DNA of 64,000 nucleotides from contig OZ316891.1 in assembly GCA_973895155.1 (NCBI GenBank), positions 14,260,001-14,324,000 of the forward strand, given 5' to 3'. The stretch is from Marsupella aquatica. Taxonomy: Eukaryota; Marchantiophyta. Below, one piece after another: positions 1 to 10,677 of the stretch (its first letter is position 1; each line of letters starts with the position of its first letter). The notes under the pieces were generated by a model. That model made no database searches and was not told where the DNA came from. It saw only the letters and a program-made list of their open reading frames with translations. The position numbers and the translations under genes are program-made.

Positions 1-771
1 CTTAAATTTGAATTTCTCCAAATCATTGAATACTTCGTCTGAATGACTGGCTTGAATGACTAAATGACTGGCTAGAATGACTGATGTAATGGTCATTATT
101 CACAACTATCTTTGTGACCAATATGACTCAACTCTGGTCATTAAAGACATAGACTAAATGATTCAAAGAATGACATATACAATGACCTTTCTCATGGTCA
201 TTATAAACAAGTCCACTATGACTCACTTTATGTCATTCAAGACATGTCATTAATGACTAATGTGTATCTTTACGTGTCTTCTCCCAATTGAACCACGTGT
301 CTCAATATGACTTGTTTATACTATAGTCATTTTGGACACGTCCAAAATGACCCAAATATATTGCCAAATGGTGAATCCTCTTTGAACCACGTGTCACTAT
401 TTGATTTGTTATATAATGTACGTCATTTTGGACAAGTCCAAAATGACCAATGTTATTTGTTTTTTTATTGCCACGTGTCGTTGTGTGATTGGGTACGGGG
501 ACCATCGACGATCAACGGCAATTGACCGTCGATGGTGATTTGTGTCGTCATTTTGGACCGTTCAACATTTATGACCATATCATAAAAATGGTCATTTAGG
601 ATAGTATGAAATGACCACATGTTTTTAGCGTCATTTGTCCAAAAGGACCGTGACCAAAATGTCCGTTGTGACGTGTCTGGAAAGACGAGAACAATTGCGT
701 CATTGTTTTGTTAAAAAGACCTGATTAATAGTCATTGTTTCGGTCATAAAATACATTGTTTTCTACTAGTG
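1..771. mobile_element. Right end of a CACTA-type transposon (left part lies outside the window)
   Basis: The last bases read inward as CACTAGTAGAAAACAATG, a CACTA-type terminus, ending at 771. The sequence in front of it is packed with copies of an ATGAC/GTCAT motif, and two near-perfect hairpins of the form GTCATTTTGGAC...GTCCAAAATGAC lie at about 326-351 and 422-447. Such arrays are the subterminal repeats to which CACTA transposases bind. The bases after the terminus (TGT, 772-774) are a candidate 3-bp target duplication, but the other copy is outside the window. The insertion cuts the ParB/methyltransferase-like gene of element A inside its SAM-binding motif. No coding sequence is visible in this part. 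Confidence 0.8.
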
Positions 772-3700
772 TGTCCAGTCCATAACGATATCTCCAGGAA
801 GAGTCACCAATTCCAAAATAGTTTGCATGAAACCCACAGGCAAGCGTGAATTTCTTGCAAATTGGAGCTCAAGAGTCGGGTCATGTCGCGGCAACGAAAA
901 CCCAATGATGTTAGTGACGGAAGGGTCTTCTGCATTCGATAGTGGCCGGAACTTGGGGTCTTTCGGGACCCTTCCCTTTGACAAAATGCGGCAAAATATA
1001 TTAAGAGTAAGTGTGAATATCTGCAACACAGTTTCCCAATGAAGGCAGTATAAGAAAACAGACACATATATATTAGCACTTGGCGCTAGTCAACCCTTCA
1101 TCCTTACAAAAGATAAGTGAAGTGTAGATAAAGCGAATGCTGATAGTAGCGTCGGGCGCTAGTATGTGCAAGAGGAATTGTTACCTGAGTATCATATCGG
1201 GGTCTATACATTGGTGCAGTCATGACCACATGGTGGGTTGAAATACACTGGAAACTCTTAGAATCCTGGTAAGCGGCAATCACTTCAGATACCTGATCAT
1301 AGTCTCCTCTGTGTAAAATTGCAAGTAGGCCATCGTCAGCCAGGAACGGCTCCATGGCTCGGAAGAAAGAGCTGGGAATAGTGTAATCCTGAAGGTTCCA
1401 CTTGGGAACTTTCCGATCAAGAAGTGTTGGTTTTAATCCAGTGGGAATGTAGGTGAAACCAGCATCTACACCAAAGCCCCTCTCTTTTCCGCCACGCATT
1501 ACTCCCTTCTCTCTGTCTCCTGACTTTACCAATTCCTTTCCCCAGGCCTCAACTTTAGTAACCCACATGGGCTTCATCCCCTTGTTAAATACTGAATCGT
1601 AAAATTTGTTTAAATTGGACTCCACAAAACAGTGTCTAGAACACCTTTGTTTAAAATTCCCGACATCTCTCTGGAGTCCACAGGAAATAACGTCTCGAGT
1701 AGATGATGTTGCTCTGTCCTCATCGGCGCCTCTCTTTTTCTTTTTCTTAGTGCTAGTTGTGTCAACAGGGACAATGGATTTGCCAGCACCATCCGGGGTC
1801 CCTTGATCCGGGGTTTCTTGAGCTCCAGTGTTTGCCTCCGATGCCTGAGGAGTTGCATCATTCTTCCCTTCGGCAGCCGGGACCTTCGTGTCGGACTTTT
1901 GACCTCTTGTTAGGCACAGAAACTTGCATGAGTCCAACCTTTCAGACTAGCGCCAGGCACTATTAATCAAAGGAATTTCCAAATGAAACTTCTTCATAAG
2001 CAGTGCCAACAAGTAACCAAAAAGCGCATAGACTACTCACTTTTCTTGAAGGACCTTGTGGAGTCACTTGGTGCAGCTGACTCATTCTTCGCCTTTGCTC
2101 TTGGCTTCCGGCTTCGGTCAACGTGCATGACAAGAGACTCGCAATTCTTCTATAACTCAGATGCAAATTTGTCAACATCAGACTGGAGACCTTGCTTCAT
2201 TGTAGACACATAGTTGGCAGGGATCTGGGACTTCTGCAACTTCATGAAGGCATCCTTCTTAGCTTCGTCGAACGGAAAATCCCATTTGTCCGTGTCGAGG
2301 TACCACGGACAGTGAAGTCTCTCCCACTCCGACAATGAACGTGGTGGAAACTTTCCCTCCGCTGGGTACATCAAATACAGGTCGGCAAGAGCGTCTCCAT
2401 CTTTGATAGACACTCATTTCTGAAATGCAGCAGGGTATGCCCACAGAGTGTCAGGAGATCTAAGCTCCATCCACATGTAAAACCGGTATAGATATCGTTT
2501 GGCTCTTTTCCGGTTCCGCTCTGTGTAATCTTCCTTGTCCACATATTTGGAAGGCCACAAGTTGTTGAAGAATTTTGCCTTGACAAGATCCCCAAAGTTT
2601 CTGAATTCATCGAGAATGATCTTAAGCATGGCCTCCATTGACTCACACCCAGACTTTGTGAGACGGTCAACCGGCATCCGGTCAGAAATCTGTTTGAAGG
2701 AAGTGTGAAGCATTCTAGTTGCAATTCCCTCCACAAAATTCCAAGTATGCCATGTATGGCACCACTGCTTCACAGGCTCGTTGTTGACACTTGCAGGATG
2801 GAAAAACTGTTTCCGAATCTCGGGAGTGCAGTGGGCTACTAGAAGGGTGCACCTCAATTTTGGATCCAGGTATGAAACAATAGTAAACAACCTGGCTCGA
2901 TCCATTGTGCATACAACTATGTCTGGCTTCTTCTCCCATTTTTTCTTCTCGGTTACGGGATACATCTCAGCACAGATTCCCAAATAATCTCCAAAATCCG
3001 GATGAAGTAAAGGGGTGATCTTTGTCACTTTGATCGACCAATCTTTGGTCGCCTCTTTCATCATTGCCTCATGCCTCTTTGTGGTCTCCTCTTCTGACCA
3101 AGGAGCCCCTTGAGCTTTGGCTAAAGCCATATCAGACTTAAATTGATTTGAGTAAGACTTGATTTTGTCCACACATAGAATGTAGATGAGAGCGTCCTGT
3201 GGCATTTTATGTGTAAACCAAGACCCCTTTCTTGTCTTGTTTCAGATCGCCTCAAACTTTGCCATGTTTGCGGTGTCTATGAGTGGCTTATAGTGATCAA
3301 GATCACGCGACAGAAGTTGGGAAATTTTGTTCGCGTCAAGAATCCAGGAAGGCTCGACGACTGCTTGTCCAAGCCTGGATGCAATGAAAAGGAATTAGTG
3401 CCGGGCGCTAGCAAAAATTGGGGAATGAACACTTTCGCAAAGCATGTTTGGTCCAAAATGAATGACAGGGGTAACAACAGTTAACAAAAATAAATTACTG
3501 GTTCACGGTGTGCATTGCTGCCTCGAGCTCAACTAGCAAACCTCTGTCACCATTGAAAATGACGCAAATCACACGAGGATGATACTTCAAGTTGTCCAGA
3601 TTCTCCCTTGTGACGATTGACCAGGAGTACAATCGATGATTTCCGTCAAACACACAAAACATTTTATCTTTTAGAATATGGAAAGCTGGGTCCGCATCAC

Positions 3701-3900
3701 ACTCTTCCTCAAACTTGTCATTCTCTGCGACCCAGATTGGATCCCAAGAGTCCTGGATCTTGGTGGTGCATATCTGAGGAACCCCATTGGCATTCGCAGG
3801 CTGAATGTAGAAAGCCATCCCAATGCGCGAGTTGTACCCGGTGACCCGGAATGATTCTTTCAACTTCTTGATCGATGCACTTTCTTTCTATAAGGTTCAA
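772..3900 (-). pseudogene. ParB-like / DNA methyltransferase-like cargo gene of element A, truncated
   Basis: Read leftward from about 3900. An exon near 3495-3890 contains a ParB-type motif (FCVFDGNHRLYSW). Further exons lie at 3205-2150 and 1937-1190, the latter with a GT donor after DTQ. The last one, about 1020-772, ends in LELVTLPGDIVMDW, which matches the C-terminal SAM-binding motif I (hydrophobic-D-x-F/W-x-G) of beta-class N4/N6 DNA methyltransferases. The CACTA at 1-771 begins directly after DWT, so the glycine-rich loop is lost. A TGA at 2414-2416 interrupts an otherwise open frame (AFQK, stop, VSIKDGD). The stretch LADDGLLAILHRGDY upstream looks like a methyltransferase strand-helix unit, but I do not see a clear DPPY motif. 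The layout parallels the cargo gene of element B (10670-16478). The introns contain the 15-bp palindrome. Enzymatic function is inference; this copy is dead. Confidence 0.6.
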
Positions 3901-6112
3901 ACAACCTCCATGGGTAGCAATCTACACAGAGGAATTTGAGGTGGCTCCTTATTGAATCCTCAAAAATCCTTCCCGAACGACAATGCATGCTTTGATATTA
4001 CCTCATCCATCGATAAGCCTATGTCACTGACTTCACCCATGGAGACCTACTTCGGGTCCATTCTCCCTCTTCTCGACCTCGGGAAGGGCTGTGCAGATTC
4101 TGCTTTGGAAGTTGACAGGGACGCAGTCGATCGAGTGACGCAACGGGTGTATACTGAACCAGCAAATAAAGACTAAGAGGACTTAGAATGACCACCATCA
4201 ACCTCCCCCATTCTCGTATCACCCAGCCAAAAATTGCCGTGGAGAGCGACTCGACCACCCCGCACTATCGTACGCGCCGTGCAGTTCTTGTGATGATCAC
4301 GTCTCAAAATGTACGGGACCAATAAAGGACGCACATACGCACTTGACAAACTTGTACAGTCCGAGGTATGAGCGCTTAGATGGACTAAATTATCTCCAAC
4401 GAGCAATCTCAACCTCGTATTAAGACACCGATACAATGGGCCCAGCCATTCGATATTCACGGCCCCAAGTACAGATGGCATTCTCCGATTGGACTTTCAT
4501 CCCAGACAAAAGCAAAAAGGGTTCCGTGAACCTCAATCTACAATAATATTACCGTTGTAAAGTGACCGTTGGAACCACAACAGTGTCGGTAGATCAAGAT
4601 AGCGCCAGGCGCTATTATACAACATACCTTCAAATGTATCGGAAAAAACGTCTTCATGTAGCTACAGGCATTGTTATCGATAATACTGTCTCTAAATTTT
4701 CAAATTTTGTGTTGGTGTCAACAAGCCAACTTTAGTAGCGCTCGGCGCTAGTATTCAAATAAATCATGAAATCAGAGTGCAATGACAACAAACATGAATG
4801 CATGAACCCATTCATTCAGAGAATATTCCAATAAATTTTAATAGCGCCTGGAGCTATTAAAATGCACATCAATTGAACAAAATTTGTTCAAAGAAAAGTA
4901 AAACATAACTCCTAACGGGTCTATCTTGTGATTCCTTTAATTAATAGCGCCCAACGCTATAAAAAACAATTTAAAGATAAGACATGTCCCGACCGAGTTA
5001 AAGACACTTTGTTTCTCATAATAGCACCGAACGCTACTAAAAACATTGGTAGCCAGCGAGTGTTTCCAACAATTTCAAAGAAATCGATCAGGTTCACATT
5101 CAGAATTACAATGCAAACACGAGAGTAGAATCGGAAATTAAACCTTGGTATTCTGAATTCAAAAGCATTGACACCGATGTAAAAACGAACGGCTGTGCCA
5201 TTCATATACAAAATGTTACACTACACTAGAAATCCGACATACGATGAAGGAACGGTATGTGTTTCCTATCGGAAAAACACATGTGGAAACAGATCCTCCT
5301 TTGCCTTCCCTCGTGGAGGTGCCATTGAAAGTGAGGACAAGGGACGAGGACAATAACAAGAAGCGAGGACAAGAATGCGAATGAGGACAAGAGCGCGAGT
5401 GAGGACAAGAATGAGAAACGAGGACAAGAATGAGAATGAGAACGCGCCCGAAAGCAAAGTAGAACCACTGGGCCCGAAAGCGAGAACGAGAACCACGTGC
5501 CCGAAAGATGAGCCACAACTTTGCCTTAGTGAAGAATGGCTCTACAATGAGGACATCGAAGGAGAACAACAAGATATAAGGAGAATTTGCACTTTGTCCC
5601 TGGTACCCACTTCAAAGAGGACCCTCGGACAGCACTTTCGGAGACGCATCCTTTCTGACATATTTGGACCCGGGCGGATCGGATTCGAGAAGATCCAATG
5701 GAGATCTTCAAGCGTGCCAACTTAATGACTCGTACTGTATCACATTATCGTACTTTTCTTTCCATTGAATGTTTTCAAGTCCATTGAAATAGGTAGCGCC
5801 AGGCGCTATTATTAATTTCCCTTGTACTCCTCACCCAAGAATGTTTGCACCCAAAGGTAGCGCCAGGCACTATTATTATTGGCCTACGTAGTCCTCACCC
5901 AAGAGTGTTTTACACCTTGAGGTAGCGCCAGGCGCTAATAACTAGGAACCCAAATCTTGCCGTTGGTAAGACGACAAAACATCATTGATGGAGTGCGTCC
6001 AAATCTATAACGACTCTATAGTGAGAATACAACGTTTACTTCTCATACTCGAATCTCATGATAAACATATTTCATTTTGTGTGGGGCAAAGGCATATCCC
6101 TCTTTTGAAGCC
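3901..6112. other. Non-coding spacer of element A with palindrome cluster and low-complexity tract
   Basis: This 2.2-kb stretch between the two divergent genes of element A has no convincing gene. It holds most copies of the 15-bp palindrome. Positions 5340-5445 are a degenerate GAGGACAAGAATG tandem tract that opens long but meaningless frames on both strands. As the interval between two divergently transcribed genes it probably holds both promoters; I see no certain TATA box. Confidence 0.6.
4600..5937. repeat. Cluster of the element-A palindrome TAGCGCCAGGCGCTA
   Basis: Copies in this cluster start at 4600, 4736, 4842, 4945, 5022, 5794, 5858 and 5923. Others in element A are near 1076, 1147, 1948 and 3396, and on the far side of element B at 40500, 40557, 40659 and 42376. 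Each is a 14-15 bp inverted repeat with a single central base or mismatch; the arms vary, but the TAGC...GCTA ends hold. All copies fall in introns or flanks, none in an exon. I found none between 7008 and 39346. They are too short to be TIR elements of known type; a protein-binding site is more likely (inference). Confidence 0.8.
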
Positions 6113-7007
6113 ATGGCTCAAAATATTGTTGTCACGAGGAAGGACACTCGGGATGTAATCACAATCCCTGTCCTCGAATCATGTGAATCAAAGCGTGTTT
6201 TAGAGGAATATTTGGGAGTGAGATTTGATGTCGCCAAGGAGTCTATTTTAGCGATCTCGTTGGTGTTGGTTTGCTTGGGGGAGACTCTAGTTTTCAACGA
6301 TGTTGTTCATGGTCAAAGATATTGGACTCTGGAGGCTCCAAGAGAATATGAGATTTTTGTTTTGAGAGATTTTGGGGCCTCCTCTACTCATCCTCCCACA
6401 GCGGCTAAACTCGATGTCATTGAACTCTCAGAAAGTTTTGGAGATGATAAGCAAGCGACAACTACTCTCAGAGAGAAGATTCCAGTTTACCCATCCGAGA
6501 TTAAAAAGGAGTCTAATGCGGATCGAGAAAAGATCGTGCCTTTGACTATGTACCGGCAGAGTGCAATAGATACAATCTTGAAATCCAAAGGTCATAGTGA
6601 ATTGTCTTGGTTTATAAGGGGGAGTGATTTTGTTCATCACGTAGTGCCTAGTCTTCCCACATCTTACAATGGGAATGTGGTTTTTGAGTTACCCCCGGTA
6701 GACTGTGTGAACGCAAAAGGTGAACGTTTGAAAGATATGGATCGCGGTAAGGATTGTTATTATTGGACTCGGATTGTGAAAACATCTTCAAATGTTCTTC
6801 CGAAGAAAATGTGGGATTTCGGGAAAGTCCAGTGTACGGGATCGTTGCAATGTCGAAATAATGCTTGTCCGTGGTGGAAAGACAACAAGTTTTGAAATAA
6901 TGAGATGTGGGCAAGAACCCCAAAACTTTTGGGCCCATTCCGAGTTGGGGAATTGATCTCCGAAGGTGGAGTTGTTTGTCACCATTGCTCCGAACCTCCG
7001 ATGTGCG
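6113..7007 (+). pseudogene. 5' part of the MULE-like transposase gene of element A
   Basis: ATG at 6113 begins MAQNIVV. The frame stays open for about 260 codons to a TGA at 6893-6895 and then continues in the same frame with coding-like sequence to the insertion point of element B. Near the end are C-x5-C-x4-C (CTGSLQCRNNACPWW) and then CHHC...PPMC, a zinc-binding N-terminal region of the sort found before MULE DDE domains. At 7007 the codon TGC-G is broken by element B. It resumes exactly at 39347 (GATGTGCGTTGAGGCC), giving PPM-CVEACLALMF without a frame change. The TGA is one C-to-T step from CGA. The part without known homology at residues 1-230 remains unassigned. Confidence 0.8.
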
Positions 7008-7020
7008 CCCTGGGCCCTTA
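7000..7020. repeat. Left target duplication (GATGTGCG) and 13-bp TIR of element B
   Basis: GATGTGCG at 7000-7007 is coding sequence of the interrupted transposase; CCCTGGGCCCTTA at 7008-7020 is the inverted terminus. The mates are at 39334-39354. Confidence 0.92.
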
Positions 7021-7986
7021 CTCTGTGTATATTAATGGAACCGGCCTGTGAACGCCCCTCCCCTCCAAACCCCTTTAGTAGTATTTTTTGCCCTTTTAAA
7101 AAGCTCTTATTAGTATTAATAAATTACTTTTGGGTCATTAAGAAAGCCCTTTAGGCTATTATAATCTTCATCAAAATGACATTAAATATGCTCTTCAGGT
7201 GTTATAAAAAATTATGTCAAAGAGATTCTAAGTCAAACAGATTGGAATAAACATTTCACATTATCAAAAGCAAAAACAGGAACAACATATTCTTTATGTA
7301 CACACTTCCTCGCAAGAAGGTAGGAGTCAAGGCATTTAAGAGTCAAACAAACTCATACAAGTATCCAAATTTAAGTTGTAAACATTTTACGCTGTCATCT
7401 ATGAAAACCGTAAGTCCACATTGCACTTAAGTTTGTCCCATAGTTTGTTGAGCATATTCATCATCGTTTACAGGAAAGTTATCCTTTGAGTCTAAAGCAT
7501 TGGAAAACTTATTACATTTAAACTAATTCTTTGATCACTAGAAGTGATAAATATCCACCGAGGTACATAAGTGACTCTGGATTGAGACTCTCTATCACTT
7601 GTGGCATCATAGAATCCCCACCTGACGCAACATGCATTGAACAATGGTGTCAACTTGACCTCCTCCTTCTTTGGGGGCCCTACAAGGCCATATATACCCC
7701 TACACCGTTTGATATAGAAACCCCAATTTAAGAAAAACCGAACTTTGGAAATTCCGAAAATCACTAAATATTATTATTTTAATAAAAAGGGGGCGACATG
7801 ACGCATGGCTGCGTGTGAAACCCTGAAAATGACTGCAACGTCACATTTTAACCAATCCAACTTGACGGGACCAAGAGACATGCTCACGCGAATAATAATA
7901 ATAGAGAAATAAATCTTTGAGATCCTTTATATATGATAACCAGTATATAAGGAGTTTACAAATGGTTTCTAGAACGACAATACAAA
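7021..7986. other. Left non-coding margin of element B
   Basis: AT-rich DNA without a convincing reading frame. It separates the terminus from the 3' end of the last HAD-like unit and presumably contains its poly(A) signals (several AATAAA-like strings on the - strand around 7780-7940). No palindrome of the element-B family is seen here. Confidence 0.5.
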
Positions 7987-8715
7987 TTAATCTGATCTCA
8001 TGCCGACTATTATTTTGGAAGCATCCAAAATTGGGCGTCTGTTAAATTGCTCTACTAGATATCTATCTCCATGCCTCTGAATCACAGGGTCTTCCCATAG
8101 AGTATGATTATAATCATAATCTCTAAAAATAGATTTAACTGACCAATCTGGATAATCTCTTCCATTGGCAATGACAAGCGGCTCACAAGAGTTTGCTAGC
8201 TTGCTAAGATACGGAATCAGCAAGTTAATCAGGAAACTGTCGTCGACCGACCCAAAATATTTGGGCGGAAATAATGATCCAACAACAGGATCTAAACAAG
8301 CATGAAATGCATCGGATTCGATAAGCATTATGTTTTGCTGCAGATACGCCTTCGTATAAATTCCAACCTTCTCAAAACACTTCAAAAATATCCGCTTATT
8401 TGATGTCACCCCATCGCATAAGTAACAATGAGACTGATCCCAAATATACTTAAATGAGGCCATTTCCATCGCAGTAAAAATAGATGCTAAAATCTGATCT
8501 AAAAGGTTCTTCCCAAGAGAGGACCAGATCCCTACATCGAAATTCTCAAAACAGAATCTCAAGAATTCATGAAGATGAGGCCTTGGAAAAATGTATATAT
8601 TCCCAATCCGAATTCCAGTTGAGACCGCCATCAGTCGGGAATGCGGTGCAGTGTAACAGAGTAGATGCTCCACGTCTAAAACTATGAGCCCGTTTTCTTT
8701 GCTGCAATGAATCTC
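7987..8715 (-). CDS. HAD/FCP1-like domain unit 1 (terminal-exon-like), degenerate catalytic motif
   Basis: An exon of about 240 codons begins after an acceptor-like CTATAG at 8716 in phase 0 (EIHCSKENGLIVLDVEHLLC) and ends in TAA. The order of elements matches NLI-interacting-factor/FCP1/TIM50-type HAD phosphatases: a hydrophobic strand with the nucleophile position (LIVLDVEHL), then GIRIGNIYIFPRPHLHEFL, the FDVGIWSS strand and a late acidic loop (DDSFLINLLIPYL). In active enzymes the first motif is DxDxT; here it is DVEHL, so the second aspartate is Glu and Thr is lost. No start codon is visible at its head. It could be an alternative 3' exon of the gene starting at 10677 or a decayed tandem copy. 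The spacer upstream carries a palindrome at 8761-8779. Confidence 0.65.
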   Translation of the reverse strand, partial: EIHCSKENGLIVLDVEHLLCYTAPHSRLMAVSTGIRIGNIYIFPRPHLHEFLRFCFENFDVGIWSSLGKNLLDQILASIFTAMEMASFKYIWDQSHCYLCDGVTSNKRIFLKCFEKVGIYTKAYLQQNIMLIESDAFHACLDPVVGSLFPPKYFGSVDDSFLINLLIPYLSKLANSCEPLVIANGRDYPDWSVKSIFRDYDYNHTLWEDPVIQRHGDRYLVEQFNRRPILDASKIIVGMRSD

Positions 8716-8801
8716 CTATAGAGAAACACAAGAAGATGCATGAGCCCGTATGGATGTAGTCACGCGAATGGTCGCGTCACATATTACAGAGAAAACATCC
8801 T

Positions 8802-9509
8802 CTACACTCTGGCCATTGATAAGTGACGTCTGTTGAAGTGCTTGATAAGAACTTGATCCGCATGTCTCTGCACGTACAGATGCTCCCATATATCCTCGTT
8901 CAGATCCCAATCTCGATGTAGATTTCTAATCAACCAGATGGGATAATCGAACTTGTTAGCGAATGCAAGACAAAGCCCTGAATTTGATAGCTTTCGTAAA
9001 TATGGAATGAGGTCATCCCTCAAAAAGACATCATCCAACGATCCTTGAAATGACTTAGCGAACAATAATCCGCATACAGCTGTCTGGCATGTATGGGAAG
9101 GACAGGCATCAATCTGGATTATATTCTCTGGTCGATAATCTTGAAACATATCACGTAGTCTCTCGATAGATTTGAAGACAACAGTCTTATAATTTTTCTT
9201 CACATAACCAAGATTCCAACAATGATCCCGTGTGAACACATATATCAGCTGCGACAGGTCGGTGCTCGACAACACTTCTGAAAGTATCTGATAAACCAGT
9301 TTATCATCGAGAATAGACCAGACCATCACATCAAAATGATCATAATAGAATTTTATAAGATCATGAAGATGCGGCCTCGGAATGACACATAGAGATCCGA
9401 TACGAATTCCAGGTGCCGACTTGAGCTGAGGAGTATATTTTGAAACAGAGCACAAGAAGTTTTCCAGTCCTAAAACTAGAAGTTGACGCGACCTGCTCCA
9501 CTTAGACAC
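8802..9509 (-). CDS. HAD/FCP1-like domain unit 2, nucleophile lost
   Basis: This unit begins after TTTACAG at 9510 in phase 0 (VSKWSRSRQLLVLGLENFL) and ends in TAG at 8802. The nucleophile strand reads VLGLENFL, so both aspartates of DxDxT are absent. The remaining pattern (GIRIGSLCVIPRPHLHDLI, FDVMVWS, IIQIDACPSHT, SLDDVFLRDDLIPYL, HFNRR near the end) aligns along its whole length with unit 1, and less closely with unit 3. It is therefore a pseudo-phosphatase domain if expressed. Like unit 1 it lacks an ATG and follows an intron-like spacer with a palindrome (9556-9574). Confidence 0.65.
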   Translation of the reverse strand: MSKWSRSRQLLVLGLENFLCSVSKYTPQLKSAPGIRIGSLCVIPRPHLHDLIKFYYDHFDVMVWSILDDKLVYQILSEVLSSTDLSQLIYVFTRDHCWNLGYVKKNYKTVVFKSIERLRDMFQDYRPENIIQIDACPSHTCQTAVCGLLFAKSFQGSLDDVFLRDDLIPYLRKLSNSGLCLAFANKFDYPIWLIRNLHRDWDLNEDIWEHLYVQRHADQVLIKHFNRRHLSMARV

Positions 9510-9634
9510 CTGTAAATGAACAATTCGATTCTCATATTATGCAATTGCAAACAACCACGCGACCGGGCGTGTCACTCCCAAAAGTTCAATTTCAATCAAT
9601 TTATAAATAATAATTGATAATAAACAATAAACGT

Positions 9635-10677
9635 TTACTTATTGGACTTATCCCGGGCTTCTATAGCATGGTCTTTTTTGGCAGATAAGTATTTCATAAA
9701 TTTGTCAAACTTTTCTAAATGGTCTTTATTCCCCTGATTACGAATGATCACGTTTCTCCTCCAAAGATTCGTCTTATCAATATAATCTTTCTCAAGATTT
9801 TCTTGAGAGAACGTTGGAATCCCATATCCACTAAGGAGCTCGCGGAATGTCAACTTGTCAATTGACATGTCGCATAGATATGGATATAGTTTCTTTCTAA
9901 AAAATAGGTCATCATCGAGCCCAAAATATGCATCGGGATACAGCGATGAATAAAAGTCATTAAGGCTCGTCTTATATGCAGCGTCATCGATAAGAATGAC
10001 ATTCTCGATGTTGTAATCTTTAATATCGGCGGCAATGTCCGAGAGACATTTGACAAATATAGGGATGTCATTATTATTCTTCCCAATAAATCGAGTTGAT
10101 TCTTGTCCCCATATAAATTTAATATGTTTCAAAACTTTGGGTCGAAGTATCAGCCTTACACAAGATAGAATATTCCGTTTGAACATGCACGACCAGATCG
10201 CAATGTCGTATAGATCTGCCACCTTCTCAAGAAATTCCATTAAATCAGGCCTTGGATAGATAACCTTGTGCATCTGTCTCACACCCCTTGACCGAATGGG
10301 CATCCCAGGGCTGATCTTATCTGACCAGATAAGTACCCGATTCAGATCGAAAATTACAAGTCTCTTCTGAACCGGTGACTTCTTTGCCGATGGAATAGGC
10401 GCCATCTGTACCTGTGATTTTTGTGCCATAGGGTTTGGAGAACGTACTAGAACGGTCTGTTTGTTTCCCGCCTCCGGACGATCACCGGACTTCCGGACTG
10501 GTGCCTTCGATACTCGATCAGGGGGTTTCGGGATAGGCTTCTGTAAAACATTAAGAAATGAAAATAAGTTTATAACGCGAACGGTCGTGTGACTACAAAG
10601 AGAGACACTGAAATGAAGTGTATTACCTGTACAAGACGGTCGTTCAGTGCTGGAATTCCGCCGGAAATGTCAATCAT
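9635..10677 (-). CDS. HAD/FCP1-like protein, unit 3 with its own first exon
   Basis: ATG at 10677 opens a short exon (MIDISGGIPALNDRLVQ) that ends with CAG before GTAATA. The intron 10626-10541 contains a palindrome (10574-10592) and ends TTTTACAG. Exon 2 continues in phase 0 with a basic, proline-rich stretch (KPIPKPPDRV, KAPVRKSGDRPE) that could act as a nuclear-localisation tail. The HAD core follows: KRLVIFDLNRVLIWSDK, VIYPRPDLMEFLEK, YDIAIWSCMF, VILIDDAAYKT, GLDDDLFFRKKLYPYL. The first motif is DLNRV instead of DLDET, so the acid/base Asp is Asn and Thr is Val; the later IDDA is kept. FCP1/SCP relatives dephosphorylate the RNA polymerase II tail; activity here is doubtful. The ATG lies inside the last codons of the Ulp1 module (stop at 10670-10672). 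Confidence 0.75.

Noticed and set aside
5216-5725. Overlapping frames on both strands in the GAGGACAAGAATG tract
   Set aside because: Tandem low-complexity DNA; no homology and no conserved start; lies between two genes of element A.
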